From positions 558,001 through 622,000 of the forward strand of contig NZ_BCNT01000003.1 in NCBI RefSeq assembly GCF_001544075.1: a stretch of 64,000 nt of DNA, read 5' to 3'. A program made the translations under genes and the position numbers. Positions 32,145 through 41,726 of the stretch are shown here, piece by piece. The stretch is from Comamonas terrae (GTDB lineage Bacteria; Pseudomonadota; Gammaproteobacteria; Burkholderiales; Burkholderiaceae_C). Each line of letters begins with the position of its first letter. The first letter of the stretch is position 1. The notes below the pieces were generated by a model. The model searched no databases and was not told the origin of the DNA. It saw only the letters and a program-made list of their open reading frames with translations.

Positions 32145-33491
32145 TTACAGTTCGCCGTAGCTGTGCAGGCCCGAGAGGAACATGTTCACGCCCAGGAAGG
32201 CAAAGGTCGTCACCACCAGGCCGGCCAGCGCCCACCAGGCCGACACCGTGCCGCGCAGCCCCTTCATGAGGCGCATGTGCAGCCAGGCCGCGTAGTTGAG
32301 CCAGACAATGAGCGCCCAGGTTTCCTTGGGGTCCCAGCTCCAGTAGCCGCCCCAGGCCTCGGCTGCCCACAGCGCGCCCAGCACCGTGGCGATGGTGAAG
32401 AAGGCAAAGCCCACGGCAATGGCCTTGTACATCAGGTCGTCCAGCACCTCGAAGGACGGCAGGCGGGTGGCGATGCGCTTGCGGCCCAGCAGAATGCCGG
32501 CCACGATCAGCGCCGAGATGCCGAAATACACCATCCAGTAGCTGCTGCCCTTGTCGGCGGCCCCCTGGCGGAACACGATGGGCTCGAAGCACAGCACCAC
32601 GCCCAGCAGCCACAGCGGCGCGAGCTTGTACCAGCGGGTTTCGCCGGCCTGCTGCTTGATCAGGTAGGCAAAGGCCACCATGGCCGACAGGGCGAAAGTG
32701 CCGTAACCGATGAAGTTGGCCGGCACGTGCAGCTTCATCCACCAGCTCTTGAGCGCCGGCACCAGCGGCTGGATCTCGTAGGCCTGGCGCTCCACCGTGT
32801 ACCACAGCAGAAAGCCCACGGCCGCGCTGACCACCAGCATCACGAAGCCGCCGAGCGCACGCGTCCCGTAGTGCTCCTCGAAGTACAGGTAGAAGATAGC
32901 CGTCATCCAGCAAAACAGCACGAACACCTCATAGAGGTTGCTGACGGGAATGTGGCCGATGTCCGGCCCCATCACGTAGCTCTCGTACCAGCGCACCATG
33001 GTGCCGATCAGGGCCATGGTGACGGCCAGCCAGACCAGGCGCGATCCCAGCAGCGACATGGTGGAGCTTTCGCCCTTGGCGAACATGCCGATCCAGTAGA
33101 ACACGGTGCTGATGAAGAACACCACGCTCATCCACAGGATGGCGGACTGGCTGGACAGAAAGTACTTGAGGCCGAACACGGTTTCCGAGCGCGCCAGATC
33201 GGCTCCCTCCGGCCCCTGGTACAGGCCGATGGCCAGCAGCGCCATCACGACCACCCCCAGCATCAGCGCGCGCAAGGGGCGCCAGAACCAGCCCAGCCAG
33301 ATCATGCCGGGGATGGAGGCCAGCAAAATGCCTTTCTCGTACACGTCCATATAGGCCGCGTAGCGCTGCAGCGCATAGCCCAGGCCCACGGCCACCACGA
33401 CCGCGAACAGCCAGTCCAGCCAGTTGCGGCGCGCGAAATAGCCTTCGTTCAGAGTCAGGGTCGTGTTCGTTCTTGTCGTGACGGTATTCAT
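32145..33491 (-). CDS. resC: System II cytochrome c maturation protein ResC (CcsA/CcsB type)
   Basis: A 448-aa multi-pass membrane protein that carries and presents heme for attachment to apocytochromes c. The tryptophan-rich WWD-type motif is visible as GGYWSWDPKETWALIVWL near the C-terminus, with several flanking membrane segments and histidines (KLHVPANFIGYG). GGAGG lies six bases before the ATG at 33491, which overlaps the resB stop (ATGA). The longer upstream frame is rejected. ResB and ResC form the heme lyase complex. Confidence 0.94.
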   Translation of the reverse strand: MNTVTTRTNTTLTLNEGYFARRNWLDWLFAVVVAVGLGYALQRYAAYMDVYEKGILLASIPGMIWLGWFWRPLRALMLGVVVMALLAIGLYQGPEGADLARSETVFGLKYFLSSQSAILWMSVVFFISTVFYWIGMFAKGESSTMSLLGSRLVWLAVTMALIGTMVRWYESYVMGPDIGHIPVSNLYEVFVLFCWMTAIFYLYFEEHYGTRALGGFVMLVVSAAVGFLLWYTVERQAYEIQPLVPALKSWWMKLHVPANFIGYGTFALSAMVAFAYLIKQQAGETRWYKLAPLWLLGVVLCFEPIVFRQGAADKGSSYWMVYFGISALIVAGILLGRKRIATRLPSFEVLDDLMYKAIAVGFAFFTIATVLGALWAAEAWGGYWSWDPKETWALIVWLNYAAWLHMRLMKGLRGTVSAWWALAGLVVTTFAFLGVNMFLSGLHSYGEL

Positions 33492-35665
33492 ACCGAACCT
33501 CCGGATGTCTTCTTTTCCATGGGCTTGGCCCCGATCAGCTTGTCGGCCAGCATGCCGAACTCGCGGTCGCCGTCCAGGGTCTTGCGGTTGGTGGACAGGG
33601 CCATGCTGGCGTGGCAGCCGCCATCGCGCGGCGTCAGCCAGATCCACAGGCGCCGGTCACGCACGTACAGCATGGCGAACACGCCGATGATCAGCAAGGC
33701 GCAGCCCAGATACACCACGTTCTTGCCAGGGGCTCGCGCCACCTGGAACACGCTGGCCTGCACCTGCTTGAAGTCCTGCAGCATGAACACCAGCGGTACG
33801 GGATAGAACTGGGCATCGCTGAGCGAGAACACCGCCTGGGTCATGAAGGCCTGCGTCTTTTCGCTGGCGTCCAGGGGCTTGTGGCCCGCCTGCTCGCGCA
33901 CCTGCTGCGCCAGCTCGAACAGCACGCCGTTGAGGATGCGCACCAGCACTTCGCCGGCACGCTCGCGCTCGGCCTCGGGCACGTTGGACTCCATGAAATC
34001 CGACAGCGCCTGCAACCCGCCCAGCGGCTTGCCGTTCGGGCCCTTGCGCTGGCCCTCACCCTTGCCCGCGAACAGCTCCAGCGCCTTGAGCGCCGACTGG
34101 GTCAGCGGTTCGGCCAGCTCGGGCCGGGAAGCATCCACGGCCTTCTTCACATAGGCGCGCGCGGCCTTCTCGCCCATGGCGGGATCCTGCATGGCGGTGC
34201 GCAGGCGCATGAAGGTGTCCAGCGTGCCTTCGGGATCGGCGGGGATGCGCAGATAGCGCATCGGGTCGGCCTGGTTCTCGCGCAGGCCCAGCAGGAAAAC
34301 GGGCTGGCCGTCGCCCATGTCCACGGGCAGCATGTAATTCTGGAATTCGCGCGCCTGGCCGGCCGCGTCGCGCAGCTTGTAGCTCACGCTGGGGCCGATG
34401 TTGCGCAAATCCTTTTTGCCATTGGTCTTGTGGGCCGCCCCCAGCCGGTCCTCGATGGACTGCTTGAGGTTGACCTTGCGCACATCGGCGCCCTGGCTGT
34501 TGTTGTCGCCGAAGTTCTCCACGTTGATGGTGCGCAGGCCCGTGAATTCCAGGGTGACCTTGTCCTGGCGGCCATCGGCGCCTTGCTTGGTGAAGACCGT
34601 GGAGCTGCCGATCATGCCTTCGACATCGAAGGCCTTTTCCGCGCTGTCCAGCGGCACGGCATGCAGCTTGACGGTGGAGCCGCCGTCGTCGAAGCTGGAC
34701 TGGTAGATCTCCACGCCCTTGTAGCTGGCCGGATGGTTGACCTCCACGCGCTTTTCCAGCTTCTCGCCGGTCTCGCGGTCGTGGATCACGATGTCGCTGG
34801 CAAACAGCTTGGGCATGCCCGTGGAGTAGTACTCCACGATGAATTTCTTGAGCTCCACCGAAAACGGCAGTTCCTGCAGCAGGATGCCGTCGGACTGGCT
34901 CAGGATGGCCGTGCCCGACTGCGTGCCTTCGGACACCATGAGGTTGCCCCGGAAGGTGGGGTTGCGCGGCGACAGGCGGTGCTCGGGCGCCACGTCCGAG
35001 ATCATGCCGCCGCCGGTATACGGCGTCTTGCCGCCCAGCAGCATCTGGGCGCGCACGATCAGGTCGCCGTCGAACAGACCGCCCAGGCAGATCAGGATGA
35101 TGGCGCAGTGCGCCGCGATATAGCCGAGCTTGTTGACCGCACCGGCCTTGGCAGCCAGCATCCAGCCCGTGCCCGGACCGGCGGCCGTGTCGCGCTGCTG
35201 CAGCTTCACCTTCCAGCCGCCCGAGGCCAGTTGCTGGCCCAGGCGCCGGGCCGCCTCTTCCGTGCTGCCCGGCACATCGCCTTCGGCGCGGTGGTGGAAG
35301 GCCTTGAGGCTTTGCTCGCGGATGTTTTCCTTGTAGGTGCGGATGTCAGCCAGGTATTTGGGCGCGTGGCGCGCCACGCACAGCGACGTGCTGACCACCA
35401 GGAAGGCCAGGATCAGCAGAAACCACCAGGCGCTGTAGACCGCGTTGAGCTTGAGCGCGAGGAACAGCTGGGCCCAGAAGGGCCCGAACTGGTTCACATA
35501 ATTGGCCAGCGGCTCGTGCTGCTTGAGCACGGTGCCGATCACCGATGCAATGCAGATCACCGTGAGCAGCGAAATCGCAAAACGCATGGACGCCAGCAGC
35601 TCCATGGCCGCGCGCACGGACGGTGAGCGGGAGGAGTCGCGTTCGCGGAAAGGGATGTCTGACAT
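33488..35665 (-). CDS. resB: System II cytochrome c maturation protein ResB
   Basis: A 725-aa membrane protein of the ResB/Ccs1 family, partner of ResC in heme attachment. It has three N-terminal membrane segments (FAISLLTVICIASVIGTVL, WWFLLILAFLVVSTSL, GYIAAHCAIILICLGGLF). A large periplasmic domain follows, then a final segment (VVYLGCALLIIGVFAMLYV). It sits between cytochrome c4 and resC on one strand, but a terminator lies between it and the cytochrome gene. The ATG at 35665 has only a weak ribosome site. Confidence 0.94.
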   Translation of the reverse strand: MSDIPFRERDSSRSPSVRAAMELLASMRFAISLLTVICIASVIGTVLKQHEPLANYVNQFGPFWAQLFLALKLNAVYSAWWFLLILAFLVVSTSLCVARHAPKYLADIRTYKENIREQSLKAFHHRAEGDVPGSTEEAARRLGQQLASGGWKVKLQQRDTAAGPGTGWMLAAKAGAVNKLGYIAAHCAIILICLGGLFDGDLIVRAQMLLGGKTPYTGGGMISDVAPEHRLSPRNPTFRGNLMVSEGTQSGTAILSQSDGILLQELPFSVELKKFIVEYYSTGMPKLFASDIVIHDRETGEKLEKRVEVNHPASYKGVEIYQSSFDDGGSTVKLHAVPLDSAEKAFDVEGMIGSSTVFTKQGADGRQDKVTLEFTGLRTINVENFGDNNSQGADVRKVNLKQSIEDRLGAAHKTNGKKDLRNIGPSVSYKLRDAAGQAREFQNYMLPVDMGDGQPVFLLGLRENQADPMRYLRIPADPEGTLDTFMRLRTAMQDPAMGEKAARAYVKKAVDASRPELAEPLTQSALKALELFAGKGEGQRKGPNGKPLGGLQALSDFMESNVPEAERERAGEVLVRILNGVLFELAQQVREQAGHKPLDASEKTQAFMTQAVFSLSDAQFYPVPLVFMLQDFKQVQASVFQVARAPGKNVVYLGCALLIIGVFAMLYVRDRRLWIWLTPRDGGCHASMALSTNRKTLDGDREFGMLADKLIGAKPMEKKTSGGSV

Positions 35666-35764
35666 GAACGACCGAAAAATGCCCGAATGAAAAAATGCCC
35701 CGCGTTCCCCCTGGCGTGTGGCCGCCGCCCGAGAGGCCGCCTTGGCCTTGGGCGGCCCGGCGGC

Positions 35765-35804
35765 AAAAAAAGGCGGGCCCTCTGCTTGCGCGATGGGCCC
35801 GCCT
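35765..35804 (-). terminator. Terminator after cytochrome c4 gene
   Basis: On the minus strand AGGCGGGCCC (35795-35804) pairs with GGGCCCGCCT (35771-35780), followed by seven T. It lies between the cytochrome gene and resB and could reduce read-through into resBC. Confidence 0.85.
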
Positions 35805-35876
35805 GACTTTGGGATGTTGAAGCCGTGAAAGTTCCCCGGGGTTTACCCCAGGACACTTCTCCAATGAACGAAAGCT

Positions 35877-36521
35877 TTAACGCAAGCCAGCAATATAGTC
35901 TGCCACGGCCTTGATTTCACGGTCGTTGAGCTTGGCAGCAACCTGGGCCATGGGAATGCTATTGGCGCGCGTGCCGTCGCGGAATGCCGCCAGGGTCTTG
36001 ACGGTGTAGTCCGCATGCTGGCCCGCCAGGCGCGGATACTGGGCGGGTATGCCTGCGCCGTTGGGGCTGTGGCAGCCCGCGCAGGCCGCGATATTGCGGT
36101 CCTGGATGCCGCCGCGGTAGATACGTTCACCCAGGGTCACAAGATCTTTGTCTTTGGAAAAGCCATTCTTGGGCTTCTGGGCATGCAGCCAGGCCGAGAC
36201 ATTCTGCATGTCGGCATCGCTGAGCGTGGTGGCCATGCCCTTCATGACCGGATCGTTGCGCTTGCCGTCCTTGAACTCGCGCAGTTGCTTGACCAGGTAT
36301 TCGGGATGCTGGCCCGCCAGCTTGGGCTGCAGCGGTACCGTGGAATTGCCGTCGGCTGCATGGCAGGCCGCGCAGACAGCACCGTAGCTGGCTTCGCCCT
36401 TGGCGAGATCGACCTTGGTGGCTGTGGCCCCGGCGGTGGCGGGCGTTTCCCCGGCCGAAAAAGCGGGGAAGGCAGGTGCTGCGAAAATAGCAGCCGTCAG
36501 CAACGAGGCAAGCAACTTCAT
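35877..36521 (-). CDS. Cytochrome c4, diheme
   Basis: A 214-aa exported diheme cytochrome. A signal peptide ends near FPAFSAGE. The heme-binding sites are CAACH (Cys50-His54) and CAGCH (Cys147-His151), each followed by a similar domain with PxLAGQH and a distal methionine region, as expected for an internally duplicated c4. Such proteins carry electrons from the bc1 complex to terminal oxidases. It is divergent from engB and lies upstream of the resBC maturation genes, an order usual in this family. No Shine-Dalgarno is obvious. Confidence 0.93.
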   Translation of the reverse strand: MKLLASLLTAAIFAAPAFPAFSAGETPATAGATATKVDLAKGEASYGAVCAACHAADGNSTVPLQPKLAGQHPEYLVKQLREFKDGKRNDPVMKGMATTLSDADMQNVSAWLHAQKPKNGFSKDKDLVTLGERIYRGGIQDRNIAACAGCHSPNGAGIPAQYPRLAGQHADYTVKTLAAFRDGTRANSIPMAQVAAKLNDREIKAVADYIAGLR

Positions 36522-36542
36522 ATCAAGGGGCTAGGTCTATTG

Positions 36543-36573
36543 TTGAGAGCGCGAATCCGGCCGATTCTACAAT
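36543..36573 (+). promoter_or_regulatory. Candidate promoter of engB
   Basis: TTGAGA (36543-36548) and TACAAT (36568-36573) are 19 bases apart, slightly long. The -10 overlaps a possible ATG at 36572, which argues for the downstream start at 36599. Confidence 0.4.
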
Positions 36574-36598
36574 GGGCCTCCCTGAAATAGATACCGTC

Positions 36599-37330
36599 AT
36601 GACCCATGCTTCCCCGGATACAGCTGCCGGAAAAACACAATCCTTGATCGACAGCAAGCTTGCCATGGGCTGGATGCACACCGCGCGGTTTTTCACCACC
36701 GCGGCCCAGCTCCACCAGCTCCCGACCGTCGAGGTTCCCGAAATCGCCTTCGTGGGCCGCTCCAACGCGGGCAAGTCCACCTGCATCAATACGCTGACCC
36801 AGCAAAAGCAGCTGGCCTTCGCTTCCAAGAAGCCTGGCCGCACCCAGCACATCAACCTGTTTGCCCTGGGCAAGCAGGGCGTGACCGATGCCGTGCTGGC
36901 CGACCTGCCCGGCTATGGCTACGCGGCCGTTTCGCGCTCGGACAAGGAACGCTGGCAGCGCGTGATGCTCAACTACCTGATCAGCCGCGAAAGCCTGACC
37001 GCCGTGGTGCTGCTGTGCGACCCCCGCCTGGGCCTGACCGAGCTGGACGAAGCCCTGCTCGAAGCCATCCGCCCGCGCGTGGAGCAAGGACTGAGATTCC
37101 TGATCCTGCTGACCAAGGCCGACAAGCTCACGCGCGCCGAACAGGCCAAGGTGCTGTCCATCACCAGGCTCAATGCAGGCGGCGGCGAGGTGCGCATGTT
37201 CTCGGCGCTCAAGAAGCAGGGCGTGGATGACGTCGCCCAGCTGCTGTGGCACTGGTGCCATCCCGAAGGCCTGCAGCCCGCCGCCGTCGCCGATGCGACG
37301 CCGGCTGCCGAAGAACCTCAGCAAAAATAG
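36599..37330 (+). CDS. engB: Ribosome biogenesis GTPase EngB (YsxC/YihA)
   Basis: A 243-aa GTPase needed for assembly of the large ribosomal subunit. G1 is GRSNAGKST (residues 53-61), G3 is DLPGYG, G4 is TKAD, and PGRTQHINLF is the switch I region. The ATG at 36599 is chosen because a candidate -10 overlaps the other ATG at 36572; the family N-terminus does not decide. The C-terminus has an Ala/Pro/Glu-rich tail. The TAG stop codon is the first three bases of a palindromic repeat. Confidence 0.95.
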   Translation: MTHASPDTAAGKTQSLIDSKLAMGWMHTARFFTTAAQLHQLPTVEVPEIAFVGRSNAGKSTCINTLTQQKQLAFASKKPGRTQHINLFALGKQGVTDAVLADLPGYGYAAVSRSDKERWQRVMLNYLISRESLTAVVLLCDPRLGLTELDEALLEAIRPRVEQGLRFLILLTKADKLTRAEQAKVLSITRLNAGGGEVRMFSALKKQGVDDVAQLLWHWCHPEGLQPAAVADATPAAEEPQQK

Positions 37331-37364
37331 CTTCCAGCGCTTGATGTGCAAGCGCTGGAAGCTA
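37328..37364 (+). repeat. Short palindromic repeat (AGCGCTT family), copy B, perfect
   Basis: Arms TAGCTTCCAGCGCTTG (37328-37343) and CAAGCGCTGGAAGCTA (37349-37364) pair perfectly over 16 bases around a five-base loop. The engB stop codon is part of the left arm. No long T-run follows. It is the clearest member of a family also seen at 9205, 38299, 49938 and 60739. Confidence 0.8.
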
Positions 37365-37380
37365 TGAATAGGAGAGCTTC

Positions 37381-38298
37381 ATGATCAGCGTTTGCACGCA
37401 TTCCCTGTCCAACGGCATAGAACTGGAGTGCCGCAGCAGCGGCCAGGCAGGCCAGCCGCTGCTGCTGTTCCTGCACGGCTTCCCCGAGGGCGCCTTCATC
37501 TGGGACGAACTGCTGGAGCATTTCGGCGGCCGCTACCGCTGCGTGGCACCGAACATGCGTGGCTACGGGCGCTCCAGCCAGCCCGAAGATGTGGGGGACT
37601 ACCGCGCCAAGCTGCTGGTCGACGACCTGAAGGCGCTCATACAGCTGGAAAGCCCCGGGCAGCCGACCGCCTGCGTGATCGCCCACGACTGGGGCGGTGC
37701 CGTGGCCTGGGGGCTGGCCAACCGCCACCCGGAACTGCTGCAGCGGCTGTTCATCCTCAATTCGCCGCATCCCGGCACCTTCTTGCGCGAACTGCAGAGC
37801 AATCCCCGGCAGCAGGCAGCCAGCCAGTACATGCACTTCCTGCGCCGTCCCGATGCACCACGGCTGCTGGCCGAAAACGACTGGCAGCGCATGCTGGGCT
37901 TTTTCCAGACCCGCCAGGGCGGCATGCCCGCCTGGATGACGCCGCAGCTTCAGGCGCAATACAAACAGCACTGGAGTCTGGGCGTGCACGGCGCCTGCAT
38001 GTACTACGCGGCCAGCCCGCTGGCCCCGCCCCGCCCTGGCGACAGCGAGGATGCATTGCACGACATCCGCGGACTCACGCTGCCGCCCGAGATGCTGCAC
38101 ATTCCCGTGCCCACGCGCATTCTCTGGGGCGACCAGGATCTGGCACTGCAGCCCGCGCTGCTGGACGGTCTGGAGCAATGGGTGCCCCAACTGCAGGTGG
38201 AGCATGTCGGCAATGCCAGCCATTGGCTTGTGCACGAGCAGCCCGAAACCGTCGCCCGGACCTTGCAGGAATTTCTGGCAGAGCCTGCAAAAAAGTGA
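37381..38298 (+). CDS. Alpha/beta hydrolase, epoxide-hydrolase-like
   Basis: A 305-aa alpha/beta hydrolase. The oxyanion block HGFPEGAFIWDELL and the nucleophile elbow AHDWGGAVAW put an aspartate (Asp103) where esterases have serine. That is typical of epoxide hydrolases and related dehalogenases. The triad is completed by Asp253 (WGDQDLAL) and His281 (NASHWLVHEQP). HGFPE and HDWGG favour epoxide hydrolase over haloacid or haloalkane dehalogenase, but the substrate is unknown. AGGAGAG precedes the ATG. It lies 50 bases after engB across a palindrome. No signal peptide. Confidence 0.85.
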   Translation: MISVCTHSLSNGIELECRSSGQAGQPLLLFLHGFPEGAFIWDELLEHFGGRYRCVAPNMRGYGRSSQPEDVGDYRAKLLVDDLKALIQLESPGQPTACVIAHDWGGAVAWGLANRHPELLQRLFILNSPHPGTFLRELQSNPRQQAASQYMHFLRRPDAPRLLAENDWQRMLGFFQTRQGGMPAWMTPQLQAQYKQHWSLGVHGACMYYAASPLAPPRPGDSEDALHDIRGLTLPPEMLHIPVPTRILWGDQDLALQPALLDGLEQWVPQLQVEHVGNASHWLVHEQPETVARTLQEFLAEPAKK

Positions 38299-38337
38299 GC
38301 TGGCAGCGCCTGATGCACAAGCGCTTCAGCCAGTTTT
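38299..38337 (+). repeat. Short palindromic repeat (AGCGCTT family), copy C
   Basis: GCTGGCAGCGCCTG (38299-38312) and CAAGCGCTTCAGCCAG (38318-38333) form an imperfect stem, followed by TTTT. It begins directly at the hydrolase stop codon and may end that transcript. Confidence 0.6.
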
Positions 38338-38349
38338 CACTCAAATCCT

Positions 38350-39228
38350 TTATGGGGCATACAGCGAAGGCTCGCCGTCGGGCCGCGTCTTGAAGCGTTT
38401 GTGCACCCAGTAGTACTGGGCCGGCATGGTCAGGATGGCGGCCTCCAGCTCGCGGTTCATGCGCGCCGTGTCGGCCACATGGTCGTCGGTAGGGAAGTTC
38501 TCCCATGCGGGCGTCAGCTCGGCCACATAGCCATCGGGCGTCATGCGGTTGTAAAGCGCCACCACCTTGGCCTTGCCCAGCCGGGCAAAGCGCGACAGCG
38601 ACGGGATGGTCGCGGTGTTCTGCACGGCGAAGAAGGGCACGAACACCGAATCGTTCTTGCCATAGTCCATGTCGGGCAGCAGGTACAGCAGGCCGCCCTT
38701 GCGCAGGCAGGAAATGATGGGCTTGACGCCGTCGGCACGGTTGAGCATGCGCACATTGCCGAAGCGCTGGCGGCCGGCCATGAACCAGGCATCCAGCGCC
38801 GGATCGGGGTTGGTCGCATAGATGGAGGTGAACTCGCGGCTGGTATTGAGCGGCAGCGCCAGTCCGCCCGCATCCATGCTGTAGAAGTGCGGTGCGAACA
38901 CGATCGTGGCCTCGCCGCCATCGAGCTCATGGACGGCGCCGGTCAGCTTCACGCGGCTTCTGACCAGTTCCTCGGAGCCGAACCACAGCCAGCTGCGGTC
39001 CAGAAAGGTCTGGCAGAACACCTCGAAGGTCTCTTTCGCCCAGGCCCTGCGCTGGGTTTCGGGCACCTCCGGAAAGCACAGCTCCAGATTGCGCAGCGCA
39101 ATCCTGCGCCGCTGGCCCGCCAGCACATAGAGCACGCGGCCCACCCACTTGCCCAGACCGCGCAGCACGGGCAGCGGCAGCCTGGCCAGCACATGCATGC
39201 AGCCGATGGCAATCCGGCTGGCGCTCAT
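38350..39228 (-). CDS. Lysophospholipid acyltransferase family protein, lipid A biosynthesis (second copy)
   Basis: A 292-aa member of the LpxL/HtrB family that adds secondary acyl chains to lipid A at the inner membrane. The catalytic HX4D motif is visible as APHFYSMDAG, and LLPDMDYG is the second conserved block. An N-terminal hydrophobic segment fits membrane association. GGGGGAGA precedes the ATG at 39228, which overlaps the stop of the upstream paralogue (ATGA). Which acyl position each of the two enzymes uses cannot be told from the sequence. Confidence 0.9.
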   Translation of the reverse strand: MSASRIAIGCMHVLARLPLPVLRGLGKWVGRVLYVLAGQRRRIALRNLELCFPEVPETQRRAWAKETFEVFCQTFLDRSWLWFGSEELVRSRVKLTGAVHELDGGEATIVFAPHFYSMDAGGLALPLNTSREFTSIYATNPDPALDAWFMAGRQRFGNVRMLNRADGVKPIISCLRKGGLLYLLPDMDYGKNDSVFVPFFAVQNTATIPSLSRFARLGKAKVVALYNRMTPDGYVAELTPAWENFPTDDHVADTARMNRELEAAILTMPAQYYWVHKRFKTRPDGEPSLYAP

Positions 39229-40088
39229 ACGCTCTCCCCCTGGGCCTGCGGTGTCTGCAGGCTTTCCGCACGCGGCTGCTTGTAACGGCCATACCCCCAC
39301 AGGTATTGCTGCGGGCATTGGCGGATGGTGGCCTCCATGGCCGCGTTGATCTGCTGCACGGCAGACTCCAGCGTTTGAGAAGTGGGCACAGGCAATTCCT
39401 CCAAATACAGCGTATAGCCCCGCCCCCAGGGCAAACGCTCACACCGGGCCACGATGACGGCGGCCCCGGTCTGCAGCACCAGGCGCGCCGCGAGCGTCAT
39501 CGTATAGGCTTCGCGCCCGAAGAACGGGGACCAGATGCCCAGGCCCTGCGGCGGCACCTGGTCGGGCAGCAGCCCCACGGCCGATCCCTGGCGCAGGGCC
39601 TTGATCATCTGCCGCACGCCCGACAGCGTGGTCGGCACGGCCTGCACGCCGGGCCGGTTGCGTGCGGTTTCCAGGATCTGGGCCAGCCAGCCCTGGCGGG
39701 CCGGCCGGTACAGCACCGTGATGTCGCCATGCTCGGCGGCCCAGCGCCGCGCCGCATCCTGCACCGACATCTCGAAGCAGCCGAGGTGCGGCGTGAGAAA
39801 CACGATGCCCTTGCCGCGCGCAAAAGCGGCCTTGGCGCATTCCTCGTTGACCATGGTGCACGGCGGCAGCTGCCCCAGCCAGATGCGGGGCATCTCGAAC
39901 ACCATGCGGCCCGCATGCCCGACGGCCGCGCGCACCTGGCCAAAGCGATAGCCGGCCTGGGCGGCATTGGCGGCAAAGCGGCGCCGGTACGTCGGAGACA
40001 GGGCAAAAACCAGCCATCCCATGACTGCGCCCAGCGAGTGCAATAGCCACAAAGGCAGCGCAGCAAAGAGTCGAAACAGGGAAGGCAT
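39225..40088 (-). CDS. Lipid A biosynthesis acyltransferase (LpxL/HtrB family, first copy)
   Basis: A 287-aa inner-membrane acyltransferase paralogous to the next gene. The N-terminal segment ALPLWLLHSLGAVMGWLVFAL is a membrane anchor. The catalytic motif here is PHLGCFEMS (HX4E), and GLLPDQVPPQG is the second block, typical of LpxL. Translationally coupled to the second copy. It is divergent from metK, an order common in Burkholderiales. Confidence 0.92.
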   Translation of the reverse strand: MPSLFRLFAALPLWLLHSLGAVMGWLVFALSPTYRRRFAANAAQAGYRFGQVRAAVGHAGRMVFEMPRIWLGQLPPCTMVNEECAKAAFARGKGIVFLTPHLGCFEMSVQDAARRWAAEHGDITVLYRPARQGWLAQILETARNRPGVQAVPTTLSGVRQMIKALRQGSAVGLLPDQVPPQGLGIWSPFFGREAYTMTLAARLVLQTGAAVIVARCERLPWGRGYTLYLEELPVPTSQTLESAVQQINAAMEATIRQCPQQYLWGYGRYKQPRAESLQTPQAQGESV

Positions 40089-40174
40089 TAGAATTGGGGA
40101 GTCGCTGAGTTAAATGAGCAACTTGCAGAGCGACGTTAAATAAGTTCTGCTAAAGCGTTCGCCAGAGCTTCTTG

Positions 40175-40201
40175 AGCTTGGGCAGCGCCCACTAAAAAGC
40201 T
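40175..40201 (+). promoter_or_regulatory. Hairpin in the metK leader
   Basis: AGCTT (40175-40179) pairs with AAGCT (40197-40201), enclosing a tight GGGC-AGC-GCCC hairpin (40180-40190). It ends five bases before the AAGGAG ribosome site of metK. It could affect translation start, but it matches no SAM riboswitch class I can recognise. Confidence 0.3.
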
Positions 40202-40220
40202 GGAACAAGGAGTTTATTCA

Positions 40221-41408
<1,188 letters not shown>

Positions 41409-41726
41409 CGCACAAGCGCCTCCATCAGCAAAGCCGCCCGGCCACCGCCGGGCGGCTTTTTTCATGCCCTGCCTGTTGGGCACAGGCCTATGGAACGTGC
41501 GGCAAGCAAGGGTTATCCCTTAAGCAAAATCCCATGGCTTGTCAATTCCTTGCAGGCTTACCTTCATACACTGCGCGAATGGGCAGGGCATGCCCGAGGC
41601 AGGCCCGGAAAGCAGCCTGCACAGGTCCGGGCGAAGCCGCAATCGCCTTGGCTCCGGCCCGCACCTGTGCACGCCGCTTGCCGTTGACGCCCATTCCAAG
41701 TGAAGTCGTCAAACCAAGGAACTCAC
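41409..41726 (+). other. metK-cstA intergenic region
   Basis: A 318-base gap. It holds the metK terminator (listed separately) and the cstA ribosome site. TTGTCA at 41539-41544 could be a -35 for cstA, but no well-spaced -10 follows. No gene or repeat is recognised in the remaining part. Confidence 0.4.
41431..41462 (+). terminator. Terminator of metK
   Basis: AAGCCGCCCGGC (41431-41442) pairs with GCCGGGCGGCTT (41447-41458) around CACC, followed by TTTTTT. Confidence 0.92.

Noticed and set aside
35690..35764. GC-rich segment after resB start as another copy of the CCCCTGAG repeat
   Set aside because: It lacks the CCCCTGAG opening and does not follow a stop codon in the right orientation; only the adjacent terminator is supported.
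40089..40220. SAM riboswitch upstream of metK
   Set aside because: A hairpin exists, but I could not match the conserved core of any SAM or SAH riboswitch class by eye, so it is listed only as a possible leader structure.
41490..41687. Small open frame of 65 codons between metK and cstA
   Set aside because: No ribosome site, no recognisable family and composition like non-coding DNA; it lies in the leader of cstA.
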